The notes: a model not told the origin generated them from the letters alone. Counted from the stretch's first letter, positions 1 to 11,365 are shown. The stretch is 64,000 bases of DNA from Triglochin maritima (GCA_963682175.1 OY821777.1:6713501-6777500), one strand, 5' to 3'. Numbers and translations: made by a program.

Positions 1-668
1 ATTTGGTTCGATCGATTACTTATGAGAACTTAATGTTGGTTCGACCAATTGTATTTGGTTTGACTGGTGGAAGCATTGAGAAAACGTAGGAAGTCTCAGT
101 TATTATTTGTGGCTTAGACCTTCCATACGGTCGACCTATGTGGACTTTTGTTTGATCGTTGGATGTTTGTTTGGTTCAACCGATGGTTTGAGGTTCCCGT
201 GGTAGGTACCCTTGGGGAGACCCGATGTAATTGTTAGGACTGATGTTCTTCATGACCCTAGGTATGGAAGATTTTATCATTGCGCTATATATGTCATGTT
301 ATACTAATATGATAGGTTCATTGTACAGTAGTTTCATTTGCATGTAGGTGGACTTGGTATACAGGAATTTTCTTATGGAGACTCAAGCATTGTTATTACA
401 TTTGCATTTCAGGACCTCAGTAGATACGGGGTGGGGTAGAGAGCGAGGATGAGTGAGCACCCAGACTGGATCCTCAGTCTACTTTTTAGGTTGTTATGAT
501 TACTTATATTTATATCTTTTTGTACTATGACGTAATCATACTTTTGACACACTTTTGTATATTTGTGTATTTTTTGTTATTATATGTTGAATAGCATCCT
601 GATCTTGTGATCTCTTGTTGACCTCTTTGAATATCGTTTAAGTTTTTCGTTGTTTTGGGGACGTTAAA
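1..668 (+). mobile_element. 3' part of a gypsy-type LTR, cut by the window edge
   Basis: This stretch matches, in order, the last third of the solo LTR at 1517-3420. Shared blocks are a 'ggtataca/ggtatacg' block near 355, a 'gcatttcagg' block near 403, a 'gattac...cgtaatca' block near 497-540, and an end motif 'gacgtta' at about 660-668. The first 200 bases hold decayed copies of the GGTCGACCG motif seen in the better copy, in C-to-T/G-to-A variants such as GGTTCGATCG. The element ends inside a glycosyltransferase fragment. Whether an internal region lies left of the window cannot be seen. The right boundary is inferred by alignment by eye. Confidence 0.65.
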
Positions 669-1090
669 ATGAGAGACAAGAATGAAGCAGACATGGTGAA
701 GGAGTAGATTGGGATTCCACGGCGCTCGGTGACAGACCCGACCCACGACATGCACGTGTCAACGAGTATGAAGGGAGGAGTGCAAGTTCAATGTTTCAAA
801 ATGGGGCTTCATGTTGGTGTCGGCAGTTTGAGGAAGGCAATGTAGACGTTGTCACGGACGTGCTCGAAGGGGATGACGTTGGGGATGGTTTGGATGTTGA
901 TGTTGGGGTGGAAGGATGACATGAGAAGAGAGAGCCATTCTTCAGTTACGACGAATGTGATTGTGAGGGGAGACGTCGTGTTGGTAGAGAGAAGGAGGTC
1001 GTAGAATTTGAGCATGGAGTTGACATGGCCGCAACTTGGGAAGGGAACGATGACAAGGTGGGTGGTTCGGTGGCGTCCATGATGATGCAC
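669..1090 (-). pseudogene. UGT87-like UDP-glycosyltransferase fragment, disrupted
   Basis: On the minus strand, 1090 down to 809 encodes the N-terminal acceptor-side half of a family-1 plant UDP-glycosyltransferase. Visible motifs are HLVIVPFPSCGHVNSMLKF, then LTITFVVTEEW, then IPNVIPFEH. These are close to the UGT87A pattern (PYPGRGHINPMM, ITFVVTEEWLG, IPNVIPSE). After a stop at 809 the homology resumes in another frame at about 755-670 (SWVGSVTERRGIP, then MSASFLSLIL). The expected ATG near 1078 is out of frame with the rest, so there is at least one early frameshift and one internal break. The fragment stops at the LTR junction near 668. The PSPG donor-sugar motif is absent from the window. 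Its function would be glycosylation of a small molecule, but this copy cannot make an enzyme. Confidence 0.75.
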
Positions 1091-1516
1091 ATTGCGATGT
1101 GTTCGAGAACAAGGGTATGTATCTCTAACTCTCAGCTTTGTTTGTTGATTAAAAGAGGTTTATGCATATAGTTTTCAGAAATATTAGTAGTTCGGGGTTG
1201 ATTGTAATTTACCTAAAAATGGAAAAGGAAACGGTGCTAATGTGAAATTGTGGACCCACATTTACAATGACATTAGTATGATTATAGATAAAATATAATG
1301 ATATTATGACAAATACTAGTATAGTAACGACATAAGTGAAATAAGTTGCTCTAAAATGACACCCAAACAAAAATCTCTTGTTTTACTAGATAATATCGTT
1401 ATTGAAAAAAAAATACAAATCACATGATCAAATCACATACTACAACTAGAGGGTGCGACAATGCAAACATTCTCACGGTGTAGAAGTCATCAGAGCATAT
1501 AGTACAAGGGGTTATA
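1091..1516. other. Non-coding spacer
   Basis: AT-rich sequence between the glycosyltransferase fragment and the solo LTR. It would contain the former promoter side of the glycosyltransferase. I see no gene or repeat in it. The last five bases (1512-1516, TTATA) are the left target-site duplication of the next element. Confidence 0.5.
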
Positions 1517-1655
1517 TGTAATAACCTAATCTAAACATTAAAATTAAACTAAACTAAACCTAATTAACCTAAGTAAGCCTTGATTAGGGAAGCATGAGGT
1601 GGCTTGTTTTGATTTGAAGTTTAAGAGGTGGATTGAAGATAAACTTGGATGTTAC

Positions 1656-1664
1656 TATAAATAG
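1656..1664 (+). promoter_or_regulatory. LTR TATA box
   Basis: TATAAATAG lies 140 bases into the solo LTR, followed by an A/G-rich leader (1720-1780). It is the expected position for the U3/R promoter of the element. Confidence 0.6.
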
Positions 1665-1945
1665 AGGTGTAGGGTTAATTAAAACGTTTCTTCACTTGTG
1701 TTCAGTTCAGAGAATGTGTGAGAGGCGAAATTGGTGAAGAAGAAGAAGGAGAGAAGAAGAAGAAGAGGAGAAGAAGGTCAAGTGTTGGGTTGAGGTTGTC
1801 AAAGCTAGGGAGGCTTCTTCAACCGTCAAAAAGGTATGCCAAATCTTCAATATAAATCACTTGTGCTTTGTGAGTGTTGGGGATCGACGTTGGTGTCGAA
1901 TTCCCCGTCGGAATTCAACCAATTCAGAGGTTGAAGACGACGATC

Positions 1946-2620
1946 GGTCGACCGGTGCATGTGGGCAGTCGACCGATCCTATTATTATATTGATGTTTAC
2001 CCGCGAACGGTCGAACGATGTCTTAGGATGGTCGACCGTTATGCCAGATTTGTGCGGGAAAAAGGGGTGTTGCTGTTATCGGTCGAACGGGACCACTTAG
2101 CCGGTCGACCGAATAACGATGAGAATGGGTCGGTTGGGGATTTTGACTTATTAAACGGTCGAACTTCCTTTACCTTGTTCGACCGATTCATTCGATGCTA
2201 AGTCGGTTGGGAGCTTTGACCAACAAAACGGTCGACCGCTCTTCAATTCTCGGTCGACCGACTGAGCATTTAATTAAGCGGTAGAGTGCTTGTGTTGATT
2301 CGGTCGAACTGTATTTCAGTTCCGGTCGACCGAACGAGACTTGGGCAAAATATTGAAATCCCTGTTATCGGTCGAACAGCCCCTTGGTTCGACCGGTCGG
2401 ATATATATATTATATAAAATTATATAGCGTAGACCTTCCAAACGGTCGACCGCTAGATGACTTTTGTTCGACCGATTGGTCGGTAATTCGGTTGGCGTGG
2501 TTCGACCGGTAGACTTGTTTGTACAGTACTGTGTACTGTGTGGGGGACCGGTCGACCGGTGTGCTTGTAGCGGTCGACCGATCTACCGCAGGTTGGTGGA
2601 TTTATCCACACGCGATCCGT
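1946..2620. repeat. Cluster of GGTCGACCG palindromic motifs in the LTR
   Basis: Many copies of GGTCGACCG or one-base variants (GGTCGAACG, GGTTCGACCG) recur every 20-60 bases in both orientations, since the motif is its own reverse complement apart from the edges. Examples are near 1946, 2102, 2230, 2252, 2323, 2443, 2552 and 2571. The spacing is irregular, so it is not a simple tandem repeat. The role is unknown. Confidence 0.75.
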
Positions 2621-3420
2621 CGATGTCAGGTCGACTACCGGCTCCGAGGCGACGGTTGATTACCGGCTTTGAGAGCTACGGATTTCACCTTCGACGAAGG
2701 CGTATTATTGTTGTACTTTTTCCTCTCTTACCGAGCGGGGTGTGAGGGATGTGTACCGTAAACCTTGGGCAGTTTGCGAGGGTTTAGCGGTAGGCCGAGG
2801 ATGTTCCGGCAGGGTGCGCGCTAGGCGACTCTTGGGGGAGCAGTGGCTGTCGTCTGACCCGAGTTGTGTATTCGGCGGGCTGACTCGCTCCTTGGGTGCG
2901 GCGTGTACCAGGGGTTCCTTCCTGCACTTTTTGGGGAGCAGTGGTGTCGACTGACCCTTGTGAGGCAGCGGTGGACTGACTTGACCTAGTGGCAGGAGTG
3001 GTTCAGTGCCGCGGAGGCGGTGAGGGCATTATTGTGGGCCCGAGGCGGATGATCATGTGCATAGTATTGCATTGTCTTTAATTCCTTTTTATATTTTAGG
3101 AGGTTTGGTATACGGGGTTCCTGCAGGGAACTCAGGCATGTTTGTTGTTTGCATTTCAGGTAGCGAGCAGGGTTAGAGTTTGAGGTGGTGACCGAGGACG
3201 GTGCCTCCGAGATCAGATCCTGTAGTTGTCAGTTTCTTCCTTTTGAGGTGATTACATATTGTATAGCTTTTGTCGTAATCACAGTCAGTTTGTATATTTG
3301 ACTTCCACGTGGATCATATTATATTATATATGTTGGTTTGTTTCCCGTGACGTGCCCCGTGCTGACCGTTGACGGTCTTTATTATTGTTTAAATTTTCCG
3401 CTGTTTTCGGGTACGTTACA

Positions 3421-4003
3421 TTATATGCCCAAAATTTTAAATTATTTCTATTAGATTCCTCCTTATCATATTTGCTTAGTACATCTATTTCTTCGGAACG
3501 ATCAATTTTGTTAGAAAATTTGATAATTTTATATTGTTTTATATGAATCTTCTACCAACAACCCCAAGTATACTACACTATTAATTACGTGCCATCTTCA
3601 AATAAATCCTTCATTTACACTACGAGTCACAAATTCAATCTAGAAAGACTATTCTATACAAAGAGAAAGAGAGATGTCTAGAAAGACAAGTTCTTGAGGA
3701 AATTTAAAATTTTCGAAGAGAAAAAAAATCCAGAGAGAGATAATATCTAGAGAGAGAAAACAAAAAAGTATACTGAGTAAATATGATGAAGGTGAATTTG
3801 CACCCAAGCAAATTACAAACTTTACATGTACGGGTATGGTATTGATTTTTTATCCGGGTGTATTGAGGTTTTGATTGGTTCGAAAGATATTTAGGAAAAT
3901 CTTAAAGTCCAGTTCTTAGAACTAAGTTCCTGTTACTACATTAGAACTTAAGTTCCTAAAGTCCAGTTCCTACATTTTGGAACTTAAATTTTGGTGATTG
4001 ATA
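3421..4003. other. Non-coding spacer between solo LTR and CACTA element
   Basis: AT-rich DNA with a short imperfect duplication around 'agtccagttcct' (about 3906-3976). No gene seen. 4001-4003 (ATA) is the left target-site duplication of the CACTA element. Confidence 0.5.
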
Positions 4004-4026
4004 CGCTACTACAGAAAATGGAATAT

Positions 4027-4445
4027 ACGTCGGATGTACGGGGCTACATACGACGGATATAAGCACTCCCCAATCCGACGTCTATGTGTGCGTCGTCTAT
4101 ACATAGACGTCGGCTATGGTATAGTCGACGTCTATACCTGACGAATAGACGTCGGCTGTAATTAGAAGCCGACGTATATTCGTTAACGTATAGACGTCGG
4201 CCTATACAACACCCGACGTCTATGCTTTAGGTGTAGACGTCGGTGCAATAACATGCGACGTCTATTCTTTAGGGATAGACGTCGGTGTAATAACATACGA
4301 CGTCTATCCTTAAAGTATGTACGTCGGATTCAACATAAGGCCGACGTCTATTCCTTTCTTTACAGGAATACACGTTGGGTAATATAAACAACCGTCGTGT
4401 ATTCCTAAACCTGGACAAAAAAAATAAATAGCATCCGACGAAATT
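4027..4445. repeat. Left subterminal repeat array of the CACTA element
   Basis: About a dozen copies of a motif built around 'tagacgtcgg' or its complement 'ccgacgtcta', in both orientations. In CACTA elements such arrays bind the TnpA-type protein. Confidence 0.8.
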
Positions 4446-4759
4446 GTTTTTATTCGTCGTATTCGTGTACATACAACTGCACCAAATTCGTTCACCTATA
4501 AATTTGTTCACAAATACTCAAAAATTCATCCACATATACATACAAGCACAAACACACAAACATACATGCACAAACATACAACCATACATGCACAAACATA
4601 CAAAGCATACACAATTGACATTCAACACACTTGCAATTAATTCATTCTAAAATTAAGGCGATTATATTAAGGCATAAAGTGTAGGTTTGTAATACAAGTG
4701 CACTTGTTAACTAAATTACAAAAAATACTATTGGCAGGAGAACCTCTTAGTTCATCAAC

Positions 4760-7640
4760 ATGTTTCTGATGAAATAGCGAGCTCATCGGTCGCGAGTTTC
4801 ATCGAGCTCCTGTTGCGAGAAAGGATCACTACTTTTTGGGAAAATCTATCAAAAAAATACAAGTGTGTTGAATATTAATAACTAAATATTGAAACTACAA
4901 TTGAATATACAATCGAATAACAATCTACACTACCTCGGTTAGACATACGTCTTGAGTTACCACATTGATGATTTCCTCCATGTATCTCATCACGTAGTAA
5001 CCGCATTCTGTATTTCCAACCTGCTTCCGGTACTACAAACATAGAAATTCGCTAAATATTTGTTCCTAACTTAATTAACAACAATGGGATAGAACGTACT
5101 CTCATTCCATGTCATGTTATTCCTGCTTTTGTGGTTGTTCTCCTACCACCTAAAGCTCTGTAAACCTTAATTGCCCTGAGTAGCACAAGTTAAAATATCA
5201 TTCAATATTACTAATAAAAATCGAAGAAATATTTTTTCACGACTAAACGAACTTACATATTTAGAAGTTTCTTTATTGAGTCCCTTGATTTATTCGACCC
5301 CAACGGATCAAACCAATATGCCGAATTAGTCGTGGGACATATAACGACAAGCATCCAATGAGCCCTGTTATATATATAATTAGAACCTTATTACAAAATA
5401 AAATTTCACTTTGAATTACAAAGTTACCTCTCATGATAAGGGAGCAGATAATATCTTTTGTCTTCTTCTTTAAAGAATGTCCCAAGTTGACCCGATTTAT
5501 CATCATTCCCGTATATATATGTAGATGGACTGATAAATCCAAATACTTGATCCTCGGGAAACATTGACCTTCTGGCGTCGTAAAGATGTCTACAGGTATA
5601 AAAATTATAATTTATTACAGTTTTTATAAAATTATTCAATATTTTTCATTGTATACAAAAAAAACACTTACTTCACTTGCACGTCGATAATCATGATACA
5701 CAACGAATCCATCGCCATGAACTGCATGATATCCTCTTTGGTGACGTACAAAGCGTGAGGCAACCCTTTATCCCCCTCCAAGTCCCAGGTACTTAGGGAT
5801 TGTGCTTCCCTACTTACCATACATTGATACAACATTTTGCACCTACTTGGAAGCGAATTAATGTTGATCGGAGATTGGTTGTTTGACCCTTTGCTCCGGG
5901 GGCTTGACACATTACAGATATATATATACAACCGTTAAAATAAAATTGTTAACAAATTTGAAGTTTAAAGTCTTTCAAAGTTAAACTATACCTCATGTTT
6001 GTCGTTTAGCTCTACTAAATAACTAGGCCACCGCACAAACCCACCGATAGCATCGCCGAGAGTAACAATCTCTTCTTCCGGAAATGGCACAAAAGCACCA
6101 GGATCTAAGCAACTCTCAACTGCAACCTTCAATTCTCCCTCTCCTACCTCTGTGAAGTGGTGTCTGGAGATGTTATAAACTTTCCCGTGTCCCACCAATC
6201 TTCGATCAGGGTCTTCGACAAATAAAGCACATCTAGATCCATCCGCGAACTTTCCAAATGAGGAACCGTCGACGATGGCCAATTCTCGAGAATGAGACAC
6301 GAAATCATCTTGTCGATCAGGGTGGAACACTGGAGGAACTGGAGGAGTAGTCTCCGCGGAAGAACCGGTCTTACGACGGGTAGGAGAAGTGGGCAAATCA
6401 CGATCCAATCTCTCCGTAAGAAGTTGCAAAGACTTCTTCAAATCTGCGATCTCTTCCTGGCATTTGGTATGACTAGTCGACGCAGTAGACCGTTGAGTCT
6501 TCCCATAATATTGTCGAAGTCCAACTCTACTCCCTACCCCTCGCACACGACCGGGGTGTTCGTCGTTTCCTAAGGCCTCGCGTAGAATATCATTCCGACC
6601 GTCGGAAGCAAATTCGCCTTGAGATTCTCTCAACTTCAGAGTGTCCTAAGTTTAAAACAATATTTACTAACATTTGAAATATATAAAATTAATGATTCTG
6701 AATTAATAACATATATATAAGTGATGCAACTTACTATCTTCGAGTCGATCGTTTGCGACTCGTCTGTGACGTACTCCCCTCTGGAGTTTACTCTCGCTCT
6801 CTTCCAAGAATCACAACGAGCTACGGGAGAAGGAGGAGATAAGTTACTTGCTTGCTCCTCACTCATACCAGAGTCAATTGCCTCCTGTTTCCTTTGAGCA
6901 ATTTTTTCAGCCATCATTTGTGCTTCTAACTTTTGGTACCCCGCTCGAGACATACGATGTGTATACTTGTTAGAAGTTCTAATCTTTTGGTTTTTTGCTC
7001 GGATGGCCTAAAATCAAGTTTATTAGATTGTCACTAAAATCAATAACTAACAAGTTTGTTTTGAAACTCAGTTACCTCAAACTCCGGGCTATCTCTGGAT
7101 TTTCTGAATAGCTCTCATTGATTCAGAGTGATAAAGTTATAGACATCGCATGGATTTCTATCATGGTATTCTCCGAATATGTACTTGTTCGTTAAATTTG
7201 TTTTGAAATCCCTCCAACGAACTGACATGTATGTCATCAACTTTTTCTTCAATTTGTCAGTAGATTGGAACTCAAAAGATTCCTACAACACGTTAACTTT
7301 ATATATATCAAAAGTTCGACTAAAACTATAGAAATCTATAATGGAATCATTACCTGCACATTATCCCATATTGTGGCCTTCAACTTCTCATCTACATCAG
7401 CCCAGCCCAACTGGAATAACAAATGTCAACTTTGGACCTCGCTAAGCTACCCAGAAAACTCTTCCAATTATCAGACATCTCAGGGAGACTAGATGGGCAA
7501 CGACATTCAGGCCATAACGGTCTTAAACGGTTTCCTCTCCTTAATGCGTCTGAAAATCCTAGGGGCCAACGTCTAATTGATTTTATTAAGGCTCTTTTAT
7601 TAAGTGGTTTTTGAGCCAAGGAAAAGGTGATGAAATCCCC
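4760..7640 (-). pseudogene. CACTA-borne Transposase_24 / C48 (Ulp1-like) peptidase gene, decayed
   Basis: Reading leftwards on the minus strand, exon-like blocks separated by GT...AG introns encode successive parts of one protein. 7413-7355 has WADVDEKLKATIWDNVQ. 7283-7077 has a block ending ELFRKSRDSPEF. 6980-6736 has MSRAGYQKLEAQMMAEKIAQ and SWKRARVNSRGEYVTDESQ. 6660-5986 is a linker with a short coiled coil (CQEEIADLKKSLQLL). 5931-5420 leads to LLPYHER, and 5365-5260 continues HWMLVVICPTTNSAYWFDP. 5033-4935 has NTECGYYVMRYMEEI. The last two blocks carry the His and Cys signatures of a C48 cysteine peptidase. Stops inside exons (near 7125, 5110 and 4790) show it is a pseudogene. Upstream exon limits near 7640 are uncertain. 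Confidence 0.75.
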
Positions 7641-8149
7641 CACCTCATCTCCTATAGGTGACTGCCCCCTAAGTGTTTTTCATACCTTAATCTAACAAAC
7701 AACACACCAAACAAACACTCACCTCACTCTTGTTTCAATGCAAGTCCTACTAACTAATGCGTGCTTTGTAATGAATGATGAGTGAAAGATAGTACGTACC
7801 TTGTGCCAGCAATCTACGACAGAAATCGTAAATAATAGAAAAATACAATGCATGCAAATCCTATATGATAAATGACTTAGCAAATATTGTCTAATCTTTT
7901 GCTTTGAGTTATTAAAGGCCAAGTTGTTTAAGGGGGGCAATGAGTTATTATCATAATATTAAAAATTCAAAAAATTAAGGCAATAAACATACATGATATT
8001 AAAAGCAAGTATTAAAAATAATTACTTGAATTTACAGAAAAACATTTTAAACACAAACTATCATGTTATTAATAATAATTGGGAATAAAATTTTATTGAA
8101 ATTTTGGCAGAACCTCCACTTAAAATTTGATATGTAAAATTCTTCAAAT

Positions 8150-8225
8150 CCTGAAATCAAACCAAACCAATCCAATCCAATCCAAGTCATTACATCACAT
8201 TCACATTCACATTCACATTACAAAT
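8150..8225. repeat. Short simple repeats inside the CACTA element
   Basis: Runs of 'caatc' units (about 8168-8185) and of 'cattca' units (about 8198-8220). The surrounding 7650-8920 otherwise holds no recognisable coding sequence. 8500-8880 is G-rich and lies where the promoter/leader of the minus-strand transposon gene should be. Confidence 0.6.
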
Positions 8226-8927
8226 CTAAGCTAGAAAACCAAACCAATCTAAGTTTAGTTTGCAACATTTAAGTTCTCATTTAGATGGACCTATCGTAAA
8301 ACCTCGAAATTTTAATATTGCATTGGTTCAAATATGCCGATGAACAAAGATAAATCTTAATTAGACTTCAATGTAACCTCGATAATACACTTTCAGTCGG
8401 AATCAATACCAAATATGCATGTTAAGATCTGTTTTGATATGATTTCAAACTACATTTGACTCGTTCCACCTATATTTTTCACTTATTAATTTTTCTACAG
8501 AGATGATGCGGTGACGAACCAGTGGAGGACGGAAGAAGACGAACTTAAACAAGATGTGATGCCGGAGGAGCTCTTTGTGGTTCGGAGACACGAGATGGTG
8601 CGGTGACGGCTGCAAACGACACGAGATGAAGGCTAACTTAGATAGACTATGTGGAGAAAAACGGAGGACGGAGGAAGACGAACTTAAACAACAAAAACGA
8701 ACTTAAAACTTACATGTGGAGAAAGCCGGAGGAAGACGGAGGAAGAAGGAGAAGAGGGACGGAGAAGTGAAGGAGAGCTTGGGAGCTCGCTGCGGTGCCG
8801 GAGACGGTGCGGATGGGTCGGAGATCGGTCGTGGGGGAGCGTTGGGTCGCGGGACGGCTAGGGTTTGGGTGGGTTTCGTCTGAAAAGAATGAGAGAAAAC
8901 GTGCCTGTTAGATTTCTTTAAGACCTA

Positions 8928-9240
8928 TAGACGTCGGATATTATATAACGTCGACGTCTATACCTCGACGTCTATATGCATGGCGTATAGACGTCGGTCT
9001 ACTATACCATCCGACGTCGATCGGTCGACGTCTATACCCTATAGACGTCGGATACACAAGGTACTATCACACCCGACGTCTATAGGTCGACGTCTATACA
9101 CCATAGACGTCGGCCAAACTTGGTATTCTTACACCTGACGTCTATAGTACAATATAGACGTCGGTCTCCCTAAAGGCCGACGTCTATTCTGTCCCCTCCC
9201 CATTAGACGTCGGTGGTCATAAAGGCCGACGTCTATTTGG
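8928..9240. repeat. Right subterminal repeat array of the CACTA element
   Basis: Repeated 'tagacgtcgg' and 'ccgacgtcta' motifs in both orientations, the counterpart of the array at the left end. Confidence 0.8.
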
Positions 9241-9269
9241 CGACGAGTAAAGCCTATTTTGCAGTAGTG

Positions 9270-9817
9270 ATACAAAATGTATCTTTTGATAAATCACCTA
9301 TACTAAACTAAAATAGGTCAACCCCTAAAACAGAAGCTGGTCATTGAAAATTTAGAAGTGATTATTAAAAATTAATTAATTATATGTTCGCATGTTTGTA
9401 ATTTTTTCCAAAATTTTGATGTCGGTTTAGATGTTTGTAGACTTTACGTTCGATGCTCTAGAAGCTCACCCCCATATTTGTTTTCCAAGATGGTCGTACA
9501 AAGGACAAACTAAAGAAAGATAGAGCTTCAAAGTCACTAAAAATCAACTTAGTTGTTTGTATGGAGCTATCGAATTATCTATCTTGTGAGAGTTTAACGT
9601 GAAATCCAACGATACTAGCTTCAAGGCTAAAACTTTACTCCGTCTTATGGATCTAAAGTAAATCATAAATACCATAACTCCATTACGAAAAAGTTTTTAC
9701 AAATTCCTAAAGAATTGAATATTGATAGCTACGGACCAACTACCTATTTGTCCAATTTCCACGTACAACATGTGTAGTAAGAAGACAAATTCATTTTTTA
9801 TCTCCACTCCTCCACTC
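9270..9817. other. Spacer and GRP1 upstream region
   Basis: AT-rich non-coding DNA. From about 9724 it is clearly similar to the region upstream of GRP2 (from about 19600), sharing 'gatagctac', 'ccaatttccacgtac' and 'catgtgtagtaa', so it is a duplicated promoter. The shared TTCCACGTAC holds an ACGT core of the kind bound by bZIP factors. Confidence 0.6.
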
Positions 9818-9827
9818 TACAAATAAA
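9818..9827 (+). promoter_or_regulatory. Degenerate TATA box of GRP1
   Basis: TACAAATAAA stands where the paralogues have TATAAATAG, about 81 bases before the ATG, with the same 'ccactc' prefix as GRP2. The C in place of T probably weakens the promoter. Confidence 0.5.
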
Positions 9828-9898
9828 CAAGCCATCCTCCATGCATCCACCATCCAACACACAGAGAGAAACAACCAAGAAGTAGATAAGATCTCACA

Positions 9899-10813
9899 AT
9901 GGCTTCCACCAAATCCGTTGTTCTCTTGCTTTGCTTCCTCTTTGCACTTCTCATCACTTCTGAAGTCTCTGCTGAAGGTGAACCTCATACTTCCTATAAG
10001 TGTTTAACCCCAACATATTGACCTAATATATATCTTTGTACTACTTAAAAGTGGTTTTTGGATACTTGCTTTGTTTGAGATTTTAATTGAAGTATACTAG
10101 TAATGGCATGGTTATGACAAGTTAAATATGGATAAATTGTTTGGTAAATCAAAAGATTTGGAACCATTGAAACTAGAAATTGCAGCTCAACAAACTAAGC
10201 ATGCTACATATATATCCCAGAGTTAAATGACATTAGTCTTGGTAAAATAACTTTCACAATTTATGTTGGGGCGTTGCATCAATTACTTCGTAAAATTTGA
10301 ATTTGAGCTAGTAGGGCTCAAGATTATTGGTATATGTGGTCGTGATATGCATGCTCTCCTAGGAAAAGTTTTCATTTATCAAAAGTTATACCGTGAAACA
10401 TACATGTATGAATTTTTATTTTCTCTTTGTTATTGTATATCATTATACGGATACCAGACTTCGTCATTCGTCTCTTTCACGCCTAATTTGCATTAGGATA
10501 AAGAAAAATTCAAAAGTTCTTGACGCGACTCAGTCAAGTCTAAATATACAGGACTACTTTGTGGACGTACGCAGTAACCTAAACTTCAATAATTAGTATT
10601 GAAGAAGTGGTATGATTTTCCCCCCAAACACATACGTACTCAAATCACTTATTTCCGTATTTTGTTGTTGTAGAAGCCCAAAAGGTAGAAGAGCAGGGCT
10701 ACGGTGGTGGATATGGACATGGTGGGCATGGACACTGCCACGGCCCACACTGCATGGCAACTGAGACCAAAAACAAAGTTACTACTGAGGTCGATGCAAA
10801 CACACATGCTTAA
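9899..10813 (+). CDS. GRP1: small secreted His/Cys/Gly-rich protein, two exons
   Basis: Exon 1 is 9899-9977 and exon 2 is 10674-10813. The 696-base intron runs from GTGAAC to TTGTAG in phase 1, giving 72 residues. Residues 1-25 (MASTKSVVLLLCFLFALLIT...SA) are a signal peptide, so the product should enter the secretory pathway and reach the cell wall or apoplast. The mature part starts EEAQKVEEQGY, has a short GGGYGHGGHGH segment, then CHGPHC, and an acidic/polar tail ending THA. This is the layout of the plant GRP family (PF07172; DC7.1/DC9.1, AtGRP3-like, CORA-like proteins). The closely spaced His and Cys could bind metal ions, which is inference. The last exon is partly duplicated twice downstream. 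The frame is intact and the start is fixed by the signal peptide. Confidence 0.85.
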
Positions 10814-11350
10814 TTAATTGATCACAACACTGTGATTAATCTCATGCTAGCTATCATAAGAGCTAATCAGTTCTGAAGTAGTGTGTTCTGTTAAGTATCG
10901 CAGGGCTACGGTGGTGGATATGGACATGGTGGTGGATATGGACATGGTGGGCATGGACACTGCCACGGCCCACACTGCATGGCAACTGAGACCAACAACA
11001 AAGTTACTACTGAGGTCGATGCAAAAACACATTCTTAATTAATTGATCACAACACTGTGATTAATCTCATGCTAGCTATCATAAGAGCTAATCAGTTCTA
11101 AAGTAGTGTGTTCTGTTAAGTATCGCAGGGCTACGGTGGTGGATATGGACATGGTGGTGGATATGGACATGGTGGGCATGGACACTGCCACGGCCCACAC
11201 TGCATGGCAACTGAGACCAACAACAAAGTTGCCGCTGAGGTCGATGCAAACACACATGCTTAATTAATTGATCACAACACTGTGATTAATCTCATGCTAG
11301 CTATCATAAGAGCTAATCAGTTCTGAAGTAGTGTGTTCTGTTAATTATCA
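10694..11350 (+). repeat. Three tandem copies of the GRP1 last exon and 3' flank
   Basis: Units start at 10694, 10901 and 11126 (207, 225 and about 225 bases). Each begins CAGGGCTACGGTGGTGG and contains the glycine/histidine-rich coding part, the CHGPHC motif, a stop codon and the same 3' flank ending near 'gttctgttaa'. Units 2 and 3 have an extra 18-base GGYGHG-coding insert. Units 2 and 3 lack exon 1 and the first ten codons of exon 2, but each is preceded by 'tatcgcag', an acceptor-like AG, and would be open from there to its own stop. They could be silent duplicates or alternative last exons. Confidence 0.9.
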
Positions 11351-11365
11351 TGTGTATCTCGTCCA

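Larger units (their letters stand above)
1517..3420 (+). mobile_element. Solo LTR (gypsy-like) with TTATA target-site duplication
   Basis: The block starts TGTAATAACC and ends GTACGTTACA, so it has the TGTAA...TTACA termini usual for this LTR class. It is flanked by identical 5-bp repeats, TTATA, at 1512-1516 and 3421-3425. Length is 1904 bp. It holds a TATA box at 1656 and a dense cluster of GGTCGACCG palindromes. No internal region, primer-binding site or pol sequence is attached, so this is a solo LTR formed by LTR-LTR recombination. Small open frames inside it (for example 2464-2954) have no family resemblance and are treated as chance. Confidence 0.85.
4004..9269 (-). mobile_element. CACTA (En/Spm) DNA transposon, degenerate
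   Basis: The right end reads, on the minus strand, CACTACTGCAAAATAGG. The left end reads CGCTACTACAGAAAATGG, a decayed version of the same inverted repeat. Both ends are flanked by the 3-bp duplication ATA (4001-4003 and 9270-9272), the length typical of CACTA elements. Subterminal arrays of TAGACGTCGG-type motifs lie just inside both ends. The 5.3-kb element carries one recognisable gene on the minus strand, related to TnpA/Transposase_24 with a C-terminal C48 peptidase. I found no sequence like the TnpD/TNP2 transposase (Transposase_21), so the copy is probably non-autonomous. Confidence 0.88.

Noticed and set aside
2464..2954. Open frames of 70-93 codons on the + strand inside the solo LTR
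   Set aside because: They consist of translated GGTCGACCG motifs and GC-rich LTR sequence, with no family resemblance.
4444..4650. Thr/His-rich + frame
   Set aside because: It arises from a 'cacaaacata' low-complexity stretch just inside the CACTA subterminal region.
10847..11257. Two identical 61-codon minus frames
   Set aside because: They are the reverse strand of the duplicated GRP1 exon cassettes. Their similarity is explained by the duplication.
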